From Geminicoccaceae bacterium (GTDB lineage Bacteria > Pseudomonadota > Alphaproteobacteria > Geminicoccales > Geminicoccaceae), in assembly GCA_020638465.1 (NCBI GenBank), contig JACKIM010000003.1:330766-394765 (forward strand): DNA of 64,000 bases, written 5' to 3'. Position 1 is the first letter of the stretch. Each line of letters opens with the position of its first letter. The translations under genes were made by a program, and so were the position numbers. Under the pieces are notes generated by a model that saw only the letters and a list, made by a program, of their open reading frames with translations, had not been told where the DNA came from and did not search any database. Of this stretch, positions 8,438 to 17,099 are shown piece after piece.

Positions 8438-10963
8438 ATGATCCAATATTCCAACTTGCGCCTTGCCGATCCAGGCGGGCTCGCTGTGAGCGGTGCTCCC
8501 GCATGGGCAATAGAAGAACTCGTCGCAACGCTTTACAGACGGCGTCTGGATACCAGGGCCGAGATTACGATCGAGCTTCCAGACGGGGGGCTCCTCAATG
8601 GGCCCGAGAGTTTCGGGCTTTGGCGCGACGGTGATCGCATTCGTGTCCAAGGCAACGACGCGAGGGGGCTCGCCTATGCGTTGAGCGAACTTGCGGATCG
8701 CGCAGCATATGCCGAGGGCACGGATCCGTTTGCCGGGCCTTTTCCCTGTATCGAGAAGCCCACAGCGCGGATTCGTTCGATCAGCCGGCTGTTCTGTTCC
8801 GAAGAAGAGGATAATGGCTGGTTCCATGATCGCCAGGGCTGGCGCGATTATCTTTCGATGCTGGCCTCGAACAGGTTCAATCGCTTCTCGCTCGCGCTCG
8901 GTTTCGGCTACAATTATCCCTATCACAATCCATGGATTCGCGACGTCTACTTCTACTTTCCCTATCCTTATCTGCTCGATCTGCCGGACTATGGGATAGG
9001 CGTGCGCGAGCTTTCAGCCGACGAGCGCGAATGGAATCTAGAGATGCTCAAATTCATTGGGCGCGAAGCATCTCGACGCGGGCTCGACTTTCAGCTTGCG
9101 CTCTGGACGCAGCGCTACGACTTCGATGACGTTCCCGACGCCAATTACACGGTCGAGGGCGTGACGCGCGAGAATCTTGCACCCTATTGCCGTGATGCCA
9201 TCACACGGCTTCTGCTCGAGGTGCCGCAGATCACCGGCCTGACATTTCGCGTCCATGTCGAGGGCGGCATTCCCGAGGGCGATTACGGCTTCTGGGAACA
9301 GGCGTTCGAGGGTGTTGCCAGAGCCGGCCGACCGGTTGAGATCGACATGCATGGAAAGGGGCTCGACCATCAGATGCTGGCGCTCGCCCGCGAGTCGGGC
9401 ATGCCGATCGCAGCCTCGCCGAAATATATGGGCGAGCATATGGGCCTCGCCTACCACCAGTGCTCGATCCGCGAGAGGGAATATCCGCCCGATGAGGCGC
9501 AGAGCGGCCGCAAGAAATTCTCTGAGGGCAGTCGCAGGTTTCTGCGGTACAGCTACGGCGATCTTCTGCGAAAGGACAAGGATTACAGCGTGTTCTACCG
9601 GATCTGGGCCGGTACGCAGCGTGTCCTGCTCTGGGGCGATCCGGCTATGGCGGCCGGCTATGGCCGGCTCTCGATGTTCGCCGGCAGCGATGGGGTGGAG
9701 TGGTGCGAGCCGCTGAGTTTCAAGGGTCGCATGGGTACGGGTGTGCCCGGCCAGCGGTTCAACTACCAGCCACAAGGGCTCGCGCCCCGGCGCGACTGGG
9801 AAAAATATCTCTATCAGTATCGTGTCTGGGGCAGGGGTCTCTACAACCCCGATGGACCCAGGGATGGCTGGATGCGGTATTTGCGCTTTACCACCGGCGA
9901 TGCCGCCGAAGCCTGCGAGCGCGGGCTGGCGGCAGCAAGCCGGGTTCTGCCGCTGGTTTCGCTCACTCACGCGCCCTCGGCCTCGAACAATCATTACTGG
10001 CCGGAGATCTATACCAATCTCGGCCTGTTCGACGGCGCCGGCGGTCTGGCCTATGTGGCGGACATGGACGGGCCGGTACGGTTCGGCAACGCGCCCACTT
10101 TCGACAGCGAGCTTTTCGCCACGGCACGGGAATGGGTGGCAGCCCTGCTCGAGGGTCGGGAGGAGTACCGCTACACCCCGCTCGATGTCGCCCACTGGCT
10201 GACACGGCTTGCGGCGACATGCCATTCGGCACGGAGCGAGATCGGGAGTTCCGCCGGTGCGATGCGCCCGGAGATGAGGCGGATCGCCATCGATATTGAG
10301 ATCTGCGCCGGGCTCGCCGGGTTCTTCGCCGAAAAGCAGCGCGCGGCAGTCTGGGCGGAACTGATGATCGCCACACGGGCAACAGCGCTGATCGAACCCG
10401 TCCTAGATCATGCGCGTCGCGCGGTTGCGGCCTGGGACCGGATCGCCGATCTCTCCCGTGACATCTATGCCGACGATCTGACCTATGGCCCGCAGGCCTG
10501 GCTGCGTGGCTCCTGGCAGTCGCGGCAGGCCGAGATGCGTGGTGAACTGGGCGATCTGGAGGCGCAGCGATCGCTCGGTCGCACCGAAAGTCTCGTCCTT
10601 GCGGCGGAAGGTAAGCGGGCGGCGGCTGCCATTCGCGCCTGGCGGCCGCTGCGCCAAGCTGGAGGCATTGACGCGCCAGCGACCTTCCGCCGGGGTGAGG
10701 CACTGGAGCTGCGCTGGCGGGGTGACGCCGATGCGCCGCCACGGTTGCATTACCGCGTTGCCGACCAGTCGCAGCGTTGGCGTGAGATTGTCATGACGCA
10801 GGACGGCGAGGATCATGTCGCCACGGTGCCGGCCGACGATCTCGACACCGATTTTCACCTGCAGTTCTTCATTTCGCTGGCTTGTGCGGGCGAACGCCGC
10901 CTTGCGCCGGGTCTGGATGACGATCTGTCCAATCAGCCCTACATTCTGGTGCTACAGGCGTGA
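8438..10963 (+). CDS. putative glycoside hydrolase (alpha-glucuronidase/hexosaminidase-like layout)
   Basis: This 841-residue protein has no signal peptide. Residues about 1-115 resemble the small alpha/beta N-terminal domain of GH67 and GH20 enzymes (DGDRIRVQGNDARGLAYAL). Residues about 125-480 look like a TIM barrel, with aromatic-rich loops and acidic segments such as FRVHVEGG that could hold catalytic residues. The rest is helical, with a beta-rich tail. The family cannot be named securely. Its place between the binding proteins and permeases, and its cytosolic location, suggest it cleaves imported oligosaccharides. No strong ribosome binding site precedes the ATG. Confidence 0.65.
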   Translation: MIQYSNLRLADPGGLAVSGAPAWAIEELVATLYRRRLDTRAEITIELPDGGLLNGPESFGLWRDGDRIRVQGNDARGLAYALSELADRAAYAEGTDPFAGPFPCIEKPTARIRSISRLFCSEEEDNGWFHDRQGWRDYLSMLASNRFNRFSLALGFGYNYPYHNPWIRDVYFYFPYPYLLDLPDYGIGVRELSADEREWNLEMLKFIGREASRRGLDFQLALWTQRYDFDDVPDANYTVEGVTRENLAPYCRDAITRLLLEVPQITGLTFRVHVEGGIPEGDYGFWEQAFEGVARAGRPVEIDMHGKGLDHQMLALARESGMPIAASPKYMGEHMGLAYHQCSIREREYPPDEAQSGRKKFSEGSRRFLRYSYGDLLRKDKDYSVFYRIWAGTQRVLLWGDPAMAAGYGRLSMFAGSDGVEWCEPLSFKGRMGTGVPGQRFNYQPQGLAPRRDWEKYLYQYRVWGRGLYNPDGPRDGWMRYLRFTTGDAAEACERGLAAASRVLPLVSLTHAPSASNNHYWPEIYTNLGLFDGAGGLAYVADMDGPVRFGNAPTFDSELFATAREWVAALLEGREEYRYTPLDVAHWLTRLAATCHSARSEIGSSAGAMRPEMRRIAIDIEICAGLAGFFAEKQRAAVWAELMIATRATALIEPVLDHARRAVAAWDRIADLSRDIYADDLTYGPQAWLRGSWQSRQAEMRGELGDLEAQRSLGRTESLVLAAEGKRAAAAIRAWRPLRQAGGIDAPATFRRGEALELRWRGDADAPPRLHYRVADQSQRWREIVMTQDGEDHVATVPADDLDTDFHLQFFISLACAGERRLAPGLDDDLSNQPYILVLQA

Positions 10964-10995
10964 AGACTCTTGGCCCATGTGGAGAGGGGGGCGTC

Positions 10996-11931
10996 ATGTT
11001 CCACTACATCGTGATCCGTCTTCTCGACGCCATTCCGACGGTTCTGCTCGTTCTCACTCTGGTTTTTCTCGCCATGCGCATTCTGCCCGGCGATCCGGCC
11101 ATCGCTGCGCTGGGCGATATGGCTACCGCCGAGCAACTCGAAGCGTTTCGCGAGAAGATGGGCCTCAACGAGCCCATCCTGATGCAGTACGTCAATTTCA
11201 TCATCAACATGGTGACACTCGATTTCGGTCATTCGCTGATCAATGGTCGGGAGGTCATCGACCTTATCGCCTACAACCTGCCCTATACGATCGAACTGAC
11301 GATCACCTCGGTTGTGCTTGGTGTCATCATCGGCATCCCGTTCGGAGTCTGGGCGGCGACGAACGCCAATGGCTGGCCCGATTCCGCGATGCGCGGTTAT
11401 TCGCTGATCGGCTACGCCGTGCCGGACTTCTATCTCGGCGCCCTCTTGCTGATCACCTTCTCATTGAACCTGCATTGGTTCCCGATCAATGGCGGAGGCG
11501 ACGGGTTCGTCGACCGGATGTATCATGTCTTCCTGCCGGCGATCACATTGGCCTTCATCAAATCGGCCTTTCTCGGCCGGCTCACCCGTACGGCACTTCT
11601 GGAGGTGCTGGGCCGCGACTATGTGCGCACCGCACGCGCCAAAGGGGCGCCCGAGCCGCGGGTTGTCTATCGGCACGGATTGCGCAACGCCCTTCTGCCG
11701 CTGACGACGGGCCTCGGTCTTTCCACTCTCTCGGCGCTGTCGGGCTCGGTCGCCGTCGAGTTGGTGTTCAACCGGCCAGGGCTCGGCAAGCTGCTCATCT
11801 CGGCTATCGCCGAACGGGATTATGCGGTCATCCAGGCGGGGGTGACGGTGTTCGCGCTCTTTGTGGTGGCGATCAATCTGATGATGGATCTGATCTATGT
11901 CATCGTCGATCCAAGGATACGGGTGAAATGA
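10996..11931 (+). CDS. ABC transporter permease, DppB type
   Basis: About 311 residues with six predicted membrane segments. The N-terminal TM is LLDAIPTVLLVLTLVFL, followed by ILPGDPA and, near the end, the ATPase-contact loop (DYVRTARAKGAPEPRVVYRH). ATG 10996 follows a GGAGAGGGGGG site; an in-frame ATG at 10960 does not. It pairs with the next permease, overlapping by ATGA, to form the membrane channel of the family-5 importer in this operon. Confidence 0.95.
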   Translation: MFHYIVIRLLDAIPTVLLVLTLVFLAMRILPGDPAIAALGDMATAEQLEAFREKMGLNEPILMQYVNFIINMVTLDFGHSLINGREVIDLIAYNLPYTIELTITSVVLGVIIGIPFGVWAATNANGWPDSAMRGYSLIGYAVPDFYLGALLLITFSLNLHWFPINGGGDGFVDRMYHVFLPAITLAFIKSAFLGRLTRTALLEVLGRDYVRTARAKGAPEPRVVYRHGLRNALLPLTTGLGLSTLSALSGSVAVELVFNRPGLGKLLISAIAERDYAVIQAGVTVFALFVVAINLMMDLIYVIVDPRIRVK

Positions 11932-12845
11932 TCGATAGTTCCGACCCTGCCCTCGATCTGCCTTTGGTTCGTGAAACCTGGATCGAACCGCTGGTCGCAC
12001 CGCCGGTGTCGACGTTTGCCAAGCTCCAGCGGGTGGTGTTTGAACGGCCGTCGACTATCGTCGCCATGATCGTGGTCCTGCTGTTCGTCGTTACCGCCGT
12101 GTTCGCCCCGCTGATCGCGCCCTTCGATCCGCTTGCACAGTCGATCCTTTCGGTAAACCAGCGTCCATCCACCGAGCACCTGCTCGGGACTGACGGCTTC
12201 GGCCGCGATGTCGTCTCGCGCCTGATCTACGGCTCGCGCAATTCGCTGATCTTCGGTTTTGTCTCGCCGGTGCTGGCGGCTATCTTCGGCACGATACTGG
12301 GTGTCTGCGCCGGATATTTCGGCGGTATGGCCGACCGGATCATATCGCGTGTCATCGACCTTCTTTTGGCCTTCCCGGAGTTGCTGCTCGCGATCCTGAT
12401 CGCCGCCGTCCTGGGCGGTGGTTTCTGGAATATCGTCGCCGTGCTCACCGTCGCTTTCACGCCCGGATTTGCCCGCGTCGCCCGTGCCTCGACCCTTTCC
12501 GTAAAGCAGGAGCCCTATATCGAGGCGGCCATTGCCGTGGGCGTTCGCACGCCATTGCTCATCCTGCGCCATGTGATACCGAACATAGCCGCGCCCATCG
12601 TGGTGCTGATCACGCTCTGGATCGCTTCGGCGATCCGGCTCGAGGCCTCGCTGAGCTTCCTCGGCATCGGCACGCAGCCGCCCAATCCGAGTTGGGGAAA
12701 CATCATCAAGGAGGGACTCAATAACCTTTTCGGCTCGCCGTGGCCCATCATCGGCGCAGGCGCGCTCATCACGCTGGTCGTGCTTTCGTTCAACCTGATC
12801 GGTGATGCCTTGCGCGACGTGCTCGACCCGGAAACCTCGGCATGA
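11928..12845 (+). CDS. ABC transporter permease, DppC type
   Basis: The 305-residue protein begins at the ATG overlapping the DppB-type stop. It has the DppC N-terminal TM, the LLGTDGFGRDVVSRLIYGSR signature, and an EAA loop in the segment EAAIAVGVRTPLLILRHV. The frame stays open far upstream (to 10815), but that is a shadow over the preceding genes. It overlaps the next gene by 4 bp. Confidence 0.95.
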   Translation: MIDSSDPALDLPLVRETWIEPLVAPPVSTFAKLQRVVFERPSTIVAMIVVLLFVVTAVFAPLIAPFDPLAQSILSVNQRPSTEHLLGTDGFGRDVVSRLIYGSRNSLIFGFVSPVLAAIFGTILGVCAGYFGGMADRIISRVIDLLLAFPELLLAILIAAVLGGGFWNIVAVLTVAFTPGFARVARASTLSVKQEPYIEAAIAVGVRTPLLILRHVIPNIAAPIVVLITLWIASAIRLEASLSFLGIGTQPPNPSWGNIIKEGLNNLFGSPWPIIGAGALITLVVLSFNLIGDALRDVLDPETSA

Positions 12846-13846
12846 TCGTGCCCCTTTTGAAGATTTCCAATCTGTCGGTGGAATTCGGCAAGCGTGGCCG
12901 CACAGTTCGCGTCATTCGCGACGTCAACTTCGAAATGGGCCAGGGCGAGGCTGTGGGCCTTGTGGGAGAGTCGGGTTCCGGCAAGTCCGTCACCTCGCTT
13001 GCGACGATGCGTCTCCTGCCGCGCCATCTCGCGCGTATCGCCACAGGTCGCATCGAGTTCGATGGCCGAAACCTGCTCGAAATTCCCGATGGCGAGATGT
13101 GCGGCATCCGCGGCCGCGACATCGCAATGATCTTCCAGGAGCCCATGTCTTCGCTGAATCCGGTGATGACCATCGGCGACCAGATCGCCGAGGCGCTGCT
13201 GCTGCACGGCTGGGATGACCGGACGAAGCGGCAGGAACGCACGCTCGAGATGCTGCGGCTGGTGGGCATTCCCAATCCGGAGGGCCGCATCGGCGCCTAT
13301 CCGCACCAGTTCTCCGGTGGCATGCGCCAGCGGGTGATGATCGCCATGGCGCTCGCCTGCTCGCCACGCCTGCTGATCGCCGACGAACCGACGACAGCGC
13401 TCGATGTGACCATCCAGGCGCAGGTCCTGGAACTGATGAAGAAGATTCGGCGCGAGATCGGCACCGCGATCCTGCTCATCTCCCACGACCTCGGCGTGAT
13501 TGCCGATGTCTGCGAGCGCGTGATTGTGATGTATGCTGGCAGGGTTGTCGAGATCGGCGACATCCGCAGCATTCTCTACAAACCCGCACATCCCTATACG
13601 CGCGGACTTCTGAAAAGCGTGCCGCGAAAGGATGACGAGCGCGAACGATTATTCCAGATCCCCGGAACCGTGCCGATGGCCGGCTCTGTCACCGAAGGAT
13701 GTCCGTTCCGTGACCGCTGCGAAAGTGCCATCGGCCGCTGCGCCACCCTGACGCCTCCGATGTTCGGCTTCGGTCCGGGGCATGGCGCCGCGTGCTGGGT
13801 GACGGCGCGGACCGAGGGCGCGGAATTGCAGGAAGCCATGCCATGA
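12842..13846 (+). CDS. ABC transporter ATP-binding protein, DppD type
   Basis: The 334-residue ATPase has Walker A GESGSGKS (about 42-49), signature FSGGMRQR, Walker B LLIADEPT and the H-loop LLISHDLG. The C-terminal oligopeptide-transporter extension has its Cys-rich CPFRDRC segment, which in this family can carry an Fe-S cluster. It is coupled by ATGA overlaps on both sides. With the next protein it forms the heterodimeric motor of the importer. Confidence 0.95.
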   Translation: MIVPLLKISNLSVEFGKRGRTVRVIRDVNFEMGQGEAVGLVGESGSGKSVTSLATMRLLPRHLARIATGRIEFDGRNLLEIPDGEMCGIRGRDIAMIFQEPMSSLNPVMTIGDQIAEALLLHGWDDRTKRQERTLEMLRLVGIPNPEGRIGAYPHQFSGGMRQRVMIAMALACSPRLLIADEPTTALDVTIQAQVLELMKKIRREIGTAILLISHDLGVIADVCERVIVMYAGRVVEIGDIRSILYKPAHPYTRGLLKSVPRKDDERERLFQIPGTVPMAGSVTEGCPFRDRCESAIGRCATLTPPMFGFGPGHGAACWVTARTEGAELQEAMP

Positions 13847-14844
13847 GCGTGCTCATCGATATCATCGATCTGGGCAAGACGTTCGGCGGATCGGCCGGGA
13901 TGCTCTCGGGGAGATCGGATGCGGTGCGGGCGGTCGACGGCGTCAGTTTCGGCATCGAGGCGGGCGAGACCCTGGCACTGGTCGGCGAATCCGGTTGCGG
14001 CAAATCCACCCTCGGCCGCCTGATCCTGCGCCTGATCAAGGCGAGCAAGGGCCGGGTCATGTTCGAAGGCAGCGACATTCTCAAGGCCTCGCCCGGAGAG
14101 ATGCGCGCCCTGCGCCAGAAGCTGCAAATGATCTTCCAGGATCCTTATGGATCGCTTTCGCCGCGTCGCACCATTGCGCAGATCATCGCTGAACCGCTTG
14201 AAGTCTACGGGCTTGTTCCTTCCTCGCGGCAACGTCGTGACCGGGTAGCGGAACTCCTGCACAAGGTCGGTCTGCCGCCTGCCTTCATGGACCGGCTGCC
14301 GCGCAATTTCTCGGGCGGGCAACGCCAACGCATCGGCATTGCCCGGGCGATCGCGCTCAATCCGGCGTTCATTGTCGCCGACGAGCCGGTTTCAGCGCTA
14401 GATGTCTCGATCCAAGCGCAGGTGATCAATCTCATGCAGGATCTCCAGCGCGACGCCGGTTTCTCGTATCTCTTCATCGCCCATGACCTGGCCGTTGTCC
14501 GCCATATCGCCGACAGGGTGGTGGTGATGTATCTCGGACGGATCGTCGAGATTGGACCGAAGCGGCAGGTCTATTCTGCGCCGCATCATCCCTACACCCA
14601 GGCCCTGCTTTCGGCGGCGCCGCAACCCGAGCTGGATGGTGGCAGCGGGCGGATCGTTCTCGAGGGCGACGTGCCGAGCCCCACCGACGTACCGCCCGGC
14701 TGCTCGTTTCACACCCGCTGTCCGATCGCTCAGGACGTCTGCCGGCGTGAACGCCCGCTACTCGCCGGCATTGGCGCGGACGACCACGCCGCCGCATGCC
14801 ATTTCGCCAAACCGAACCCCATTCCGCTCAGCCCTGCCGTTTGA
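13843..14844 (+). CDS. ABC transporter ATP-binding protein, DppF type
   Basis: 333 residues from the ATG that overlaps the DppD-type stop. Walker A is GESGCGKS, signature FSGGQRQR, Walker B FIVADEPV, H-loop IAHDLA, with the C-terminal oligopeptide extension ending in SFHTRCPIAQDVC. It completes a five-component importer (binding proteins, B, C, D and F) on the plus strand. Confidence 0.95.
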   Translation: MSVLIDIIDLGKTFGGSAGMLSGRSDAVRAVDGVSFGIEAGETLALVGESGCGKSTLGRLILRLIKASKGRVMFEGSDILKASPGEMRALRQKLQMIFQDPYGSLSPRRTIAQIIAEPLEVYGLVPSSRQRRDRVAELLHKVGLPPAFMDRLPRNFSGGQRQRIGIARAIALNPAFIVADEPVSALDVSIQAQVINLMQDLQRDAGFSYLFIAHDLAVVRHIADRVVVMYLGRIVEIGPKRQVYSAPHHPYTQALLSAAPQPELDGGSGRIVLEGDVPSPTDVPPGCSFHTRCPIAQDVCRRERPLLAGIGADDHAAACHFAKPNPIPLSPAV

Positions 14845-14881
14845 CGCCACCTGCCTTTGCCTGACTGAAAGGACCTTGCCT

Positions 14882-17068
14882 GTGACGACGACCCCCTGGT
14901 ATCGGACAACGTTGCGTTGGGCGCAGACGAATCTGACAGAGATCGATCCGTCGCGATATGACAACGCGTTCTGGCGGCAGCATTGGCGCAAGACGCGGGT
15001 ACAGGGTGTCATCGTCAATGCCGGGGGCATCGTCGCATACTACCCGTCGAAGTTTCCCCTCCACCATCGTGCCGAGTATCTGGTCGACCGCGATCTGTAC
15101 GGCGAGATCGTCGCCGATGCGCGAGAGGAGGGCCTCACTGTCATTGCCCGGATGGATTCCAACCGCGTCGCCCTGGATTTCGCCGAAACGCATCCCGAAT
15201 GGATCTGCCGCAAGGCGGATGGCAGCCCTTGGATGCAGGCCAACAAATACATCACCTGCATCAATTCTGCCTATTACGCCGAATATCTGCCCGACGTGAT
15301 GACCGAGATCATCGAACGCTCTTCACCTGACGGTTTCGCCGATAATTCATGGGCCGGCCTGCCGCGCAGCCGGATCTGTCATTGCGACAATTGCCGCAAA
15401 GGGATCGCTGCCGAAGGCGGTACCCTGCCGGCCGTTGTCGACTGGAACGATCCGGTCTATCGTGACTGGATCGCTTGGAATTACCGCCGCCGCACCTGGC
15501 TTTGGGAGCATAACAACGCCGTTACGACCGCCGTGGGCGGGCCCGATTGTCGGTGGATGGGCATGATTTCGGGCGAAATTCTCAATAACTGCAACCGTTT
15601 CATCGATCTCAAGGAAATTCTTTCCCGGTCCGAGATTGTTATGCTGGATCACCAGCGCCGTACACCGAAAGACGGGTTCGAGCAGAATACCGAGGTCGGA
15701 AAGCGCCTGCATGGCCTGTTCGGCTGGGAGAAGCTCATCCCTGAATCCACGCCGCAATATCAGCTCGGCTCGCCTGCGTTCCGGCATGCCTCGATGCCGC
15801 CGGCAGAAGTGTTGCTCTGGGCATCGGCCGGGTTCGCTGGCGGTATCCAGCCTTGGTGGCACCATATCGGTGCCAATCACGACGACAGGCGGCAATACCG
15901 CACCGCCGAGGCCATCTTCGGCTGGCACGAGGCCAACGAGGATATTCTCTTCGACCGTACCCCGATCGCGCGTGTGGGTGTGGTCTGGAGCCAGGCCAAT
16001 CATGACCTTTTCGGCCGTGACCGTGCCGAGGAGTTGACGCACGCGCCCTATCGCGGGTCGACGCGCGCTCTGTCGCGCGCCGGCATCGACTGGCTTCCCG
16101 TCGAGCTGTCGACGATTGCAGGCAGCGGCGATCGGTTCGATGTGCTGTTGCTACCCAATATCGGCTGCCTGTCGAAAAACGATGCCGAAACACTTCGCGC
16201 GTTCGCCGCCCGTGGCGGGGCACTGGTGATCACCGGCGAGACCGGCGCCTGCGACGGCGATGGCGCACGGCGTTCTACACCGGCGCTCGCCGATCTCTTC
16301 GGTCTTGTCCCCGACGGGGCTGCGATGGGTGAGATCGGCGATCCCGAGCTCGATATCGAACGACCGCTGCGTCACTCATATCTGCGTCTCACGCCGGAAC
16401 TCAGGGCCGTAACCTATGGTCCGCACGATCCCGCCGCACCGGAGGCGACGAGCCAGCGACATCCGGTTCTGGCCGGGTTCGATGAGGCCGACACCCTGCC
16501 GTTTGGCGGCTTTCTGCCGCACATGCGGGTTGAGAATGGCGCCGAGGTTCTGGCAACCTGGGTGCCCGAGTTTCCGATCTATCCACCCGAGACCTCGTGG
16601 ATGCGCCAGCCCTCGAGCGACATTCCCGCGATCGTGGCAAGCGACGCGTTGGCAGACGCAGGCGGGCGCGGTGTCTGGTTTCTGGCGGATATCGATCGCT
16701 GCTACGGCCGCGAGGGCTCGTTCGAGCATGCCGATCTCCTGGCCAACGCCGTTCGCTGGGCGCTCGCCGACCGCGACGACGCTCGGATCGAGGGCGGAAC
16801 GGGCCTCGTCGCGTTGACGGGATATACCCAGGGTTCGCGCCGCATTCTGCATCTCACGAGCCGTGTGGTTACTGCCCCGGTGCCCGGCCGGCAGGATGCG
16901 CTGGTGCCGCTCGGCCCGATCGATGTCCGTCTGCGCTGGAACGACGCCTCAATACCGCCGGTGGCCTTGCGTGTATCGCTCGCGGACCCGCAGGTGCAGC
17001 GCGACGGCGAATGGCTGCGTGTGCGTGTGCCGCGAATGGAGGCACACGAGATCGTCGTCGTAGGCTGA
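14882..17068 (+). CDS. GHL6-type glycosidase with beta-galactosidase-trimerisation-like domain
   Basis: The 728-residue protein starts at GTG 14882, eight bases after AAAGGA. Residues about 20-340 match the hypothetical glycosyl hydrolase 6 layout: HPEWICRKADGS, a NSAYYAEYLPDV segment, and the Cys-rich CHCDNCRKG after DGFADNSW. Residues about 370-600 look like a beta-galactosidase trimerisation (glutamine-amidotransferase-like) domain (FDVLLLPNIGCLSKNDAETL). It has no signal peptide. As the last gene of the operon it likely removes a sugar from imported oligosaccharides; the linkage is unknown. Confidence 0.75.
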   Translation: MTTTPWYRTTLRWAQTNLTEIDPSRYDNAFWRQHWRKTRVQGVIVNAGGIVAYYPSKFPLHHRAEYLVDRDLYGEIVADAREEGLTVIARMDSNRVALDFAETHPEWICRKADGSPWMQANKYITCINSAYYAEYLPDVMTEIIERSSPDGFADNSWAGLPRSRICHCDNCRKGIAAEGGTLPAVVDWNDPVYRDWIAWNYRRRTWLWEHNNAVTTAVGGPDCRWMGMISGEILNNCNRFIDLKEILSRSEIVMLDHQRRTPKDGFEQNTEVGKRLHGLFGWEKLIPESTPQYQLGSPAFRHASMPPAEVLLWASAGFAGGIQPWWHHIGANHDDRRQYRTAEAIFGWHEANEDILFDRTPIARVGVVWSQANHDLFGRDRAEELTHAPYRGSTRALSRAGIDWLPVELSTIAGSGDRFDVLLLPNIGCLSKNDAETLRAFAARGGALVITGETGACDGDGARRSTPALADLFGLVPDGAAMGEIGDPELDIERPLRHSYLRLTPELRAVTYGPHDPAAPEATSQRHPVLAGFDEADTLPFGGFLPHMRVENGAEVLATWVPEFPIYPPETSWMRQPSSDIPAIVASDALADAGGRGVWFLADIDRCYGREGSFEHADLLANAVRWALADRDDARIEGGTGLVALTGYTQGSRRILHLTSRVVTAPVPGRQDALVPLGPIDVRLRWNDASIPPVALRVSLADPQVQRDGEWLRVRVPRMEAHEIVVVG

Positions 17069-17079
17069 GCAGTAGCGGA

Positions 17080-17099
17080 TTGACGGGCCTGCCTGTCAA
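17080..17099. terminator. possible shared hairpin between convergent operons
   Basis: A TTGACGGG...CCTGTCAA hairpin with a 4-base loop and one wobble pair lies in the 27-bp gap between the convergent GHL6 and GH51 genes. There is no clear T tract, so the terminator call is tentative. Confidence 0.3.

Noticed and set aside
10815..11927. Long open frame extending the DppC-type permease by about 370 codons upstream.
   Set aside because: It runs antiparallel in frame to the glycosidase and DppB genes, has Arg/Ser-rich shadow composition and no domain; the ATG at 11928 has the usual ATGA overlap.
14552..14881. N-terminal extension of the GHL6-type glycosidase.
   Set aside because: It overlaps the DppF-type ATPase in another frame; GTG 14882 has a good ribosome binding site.
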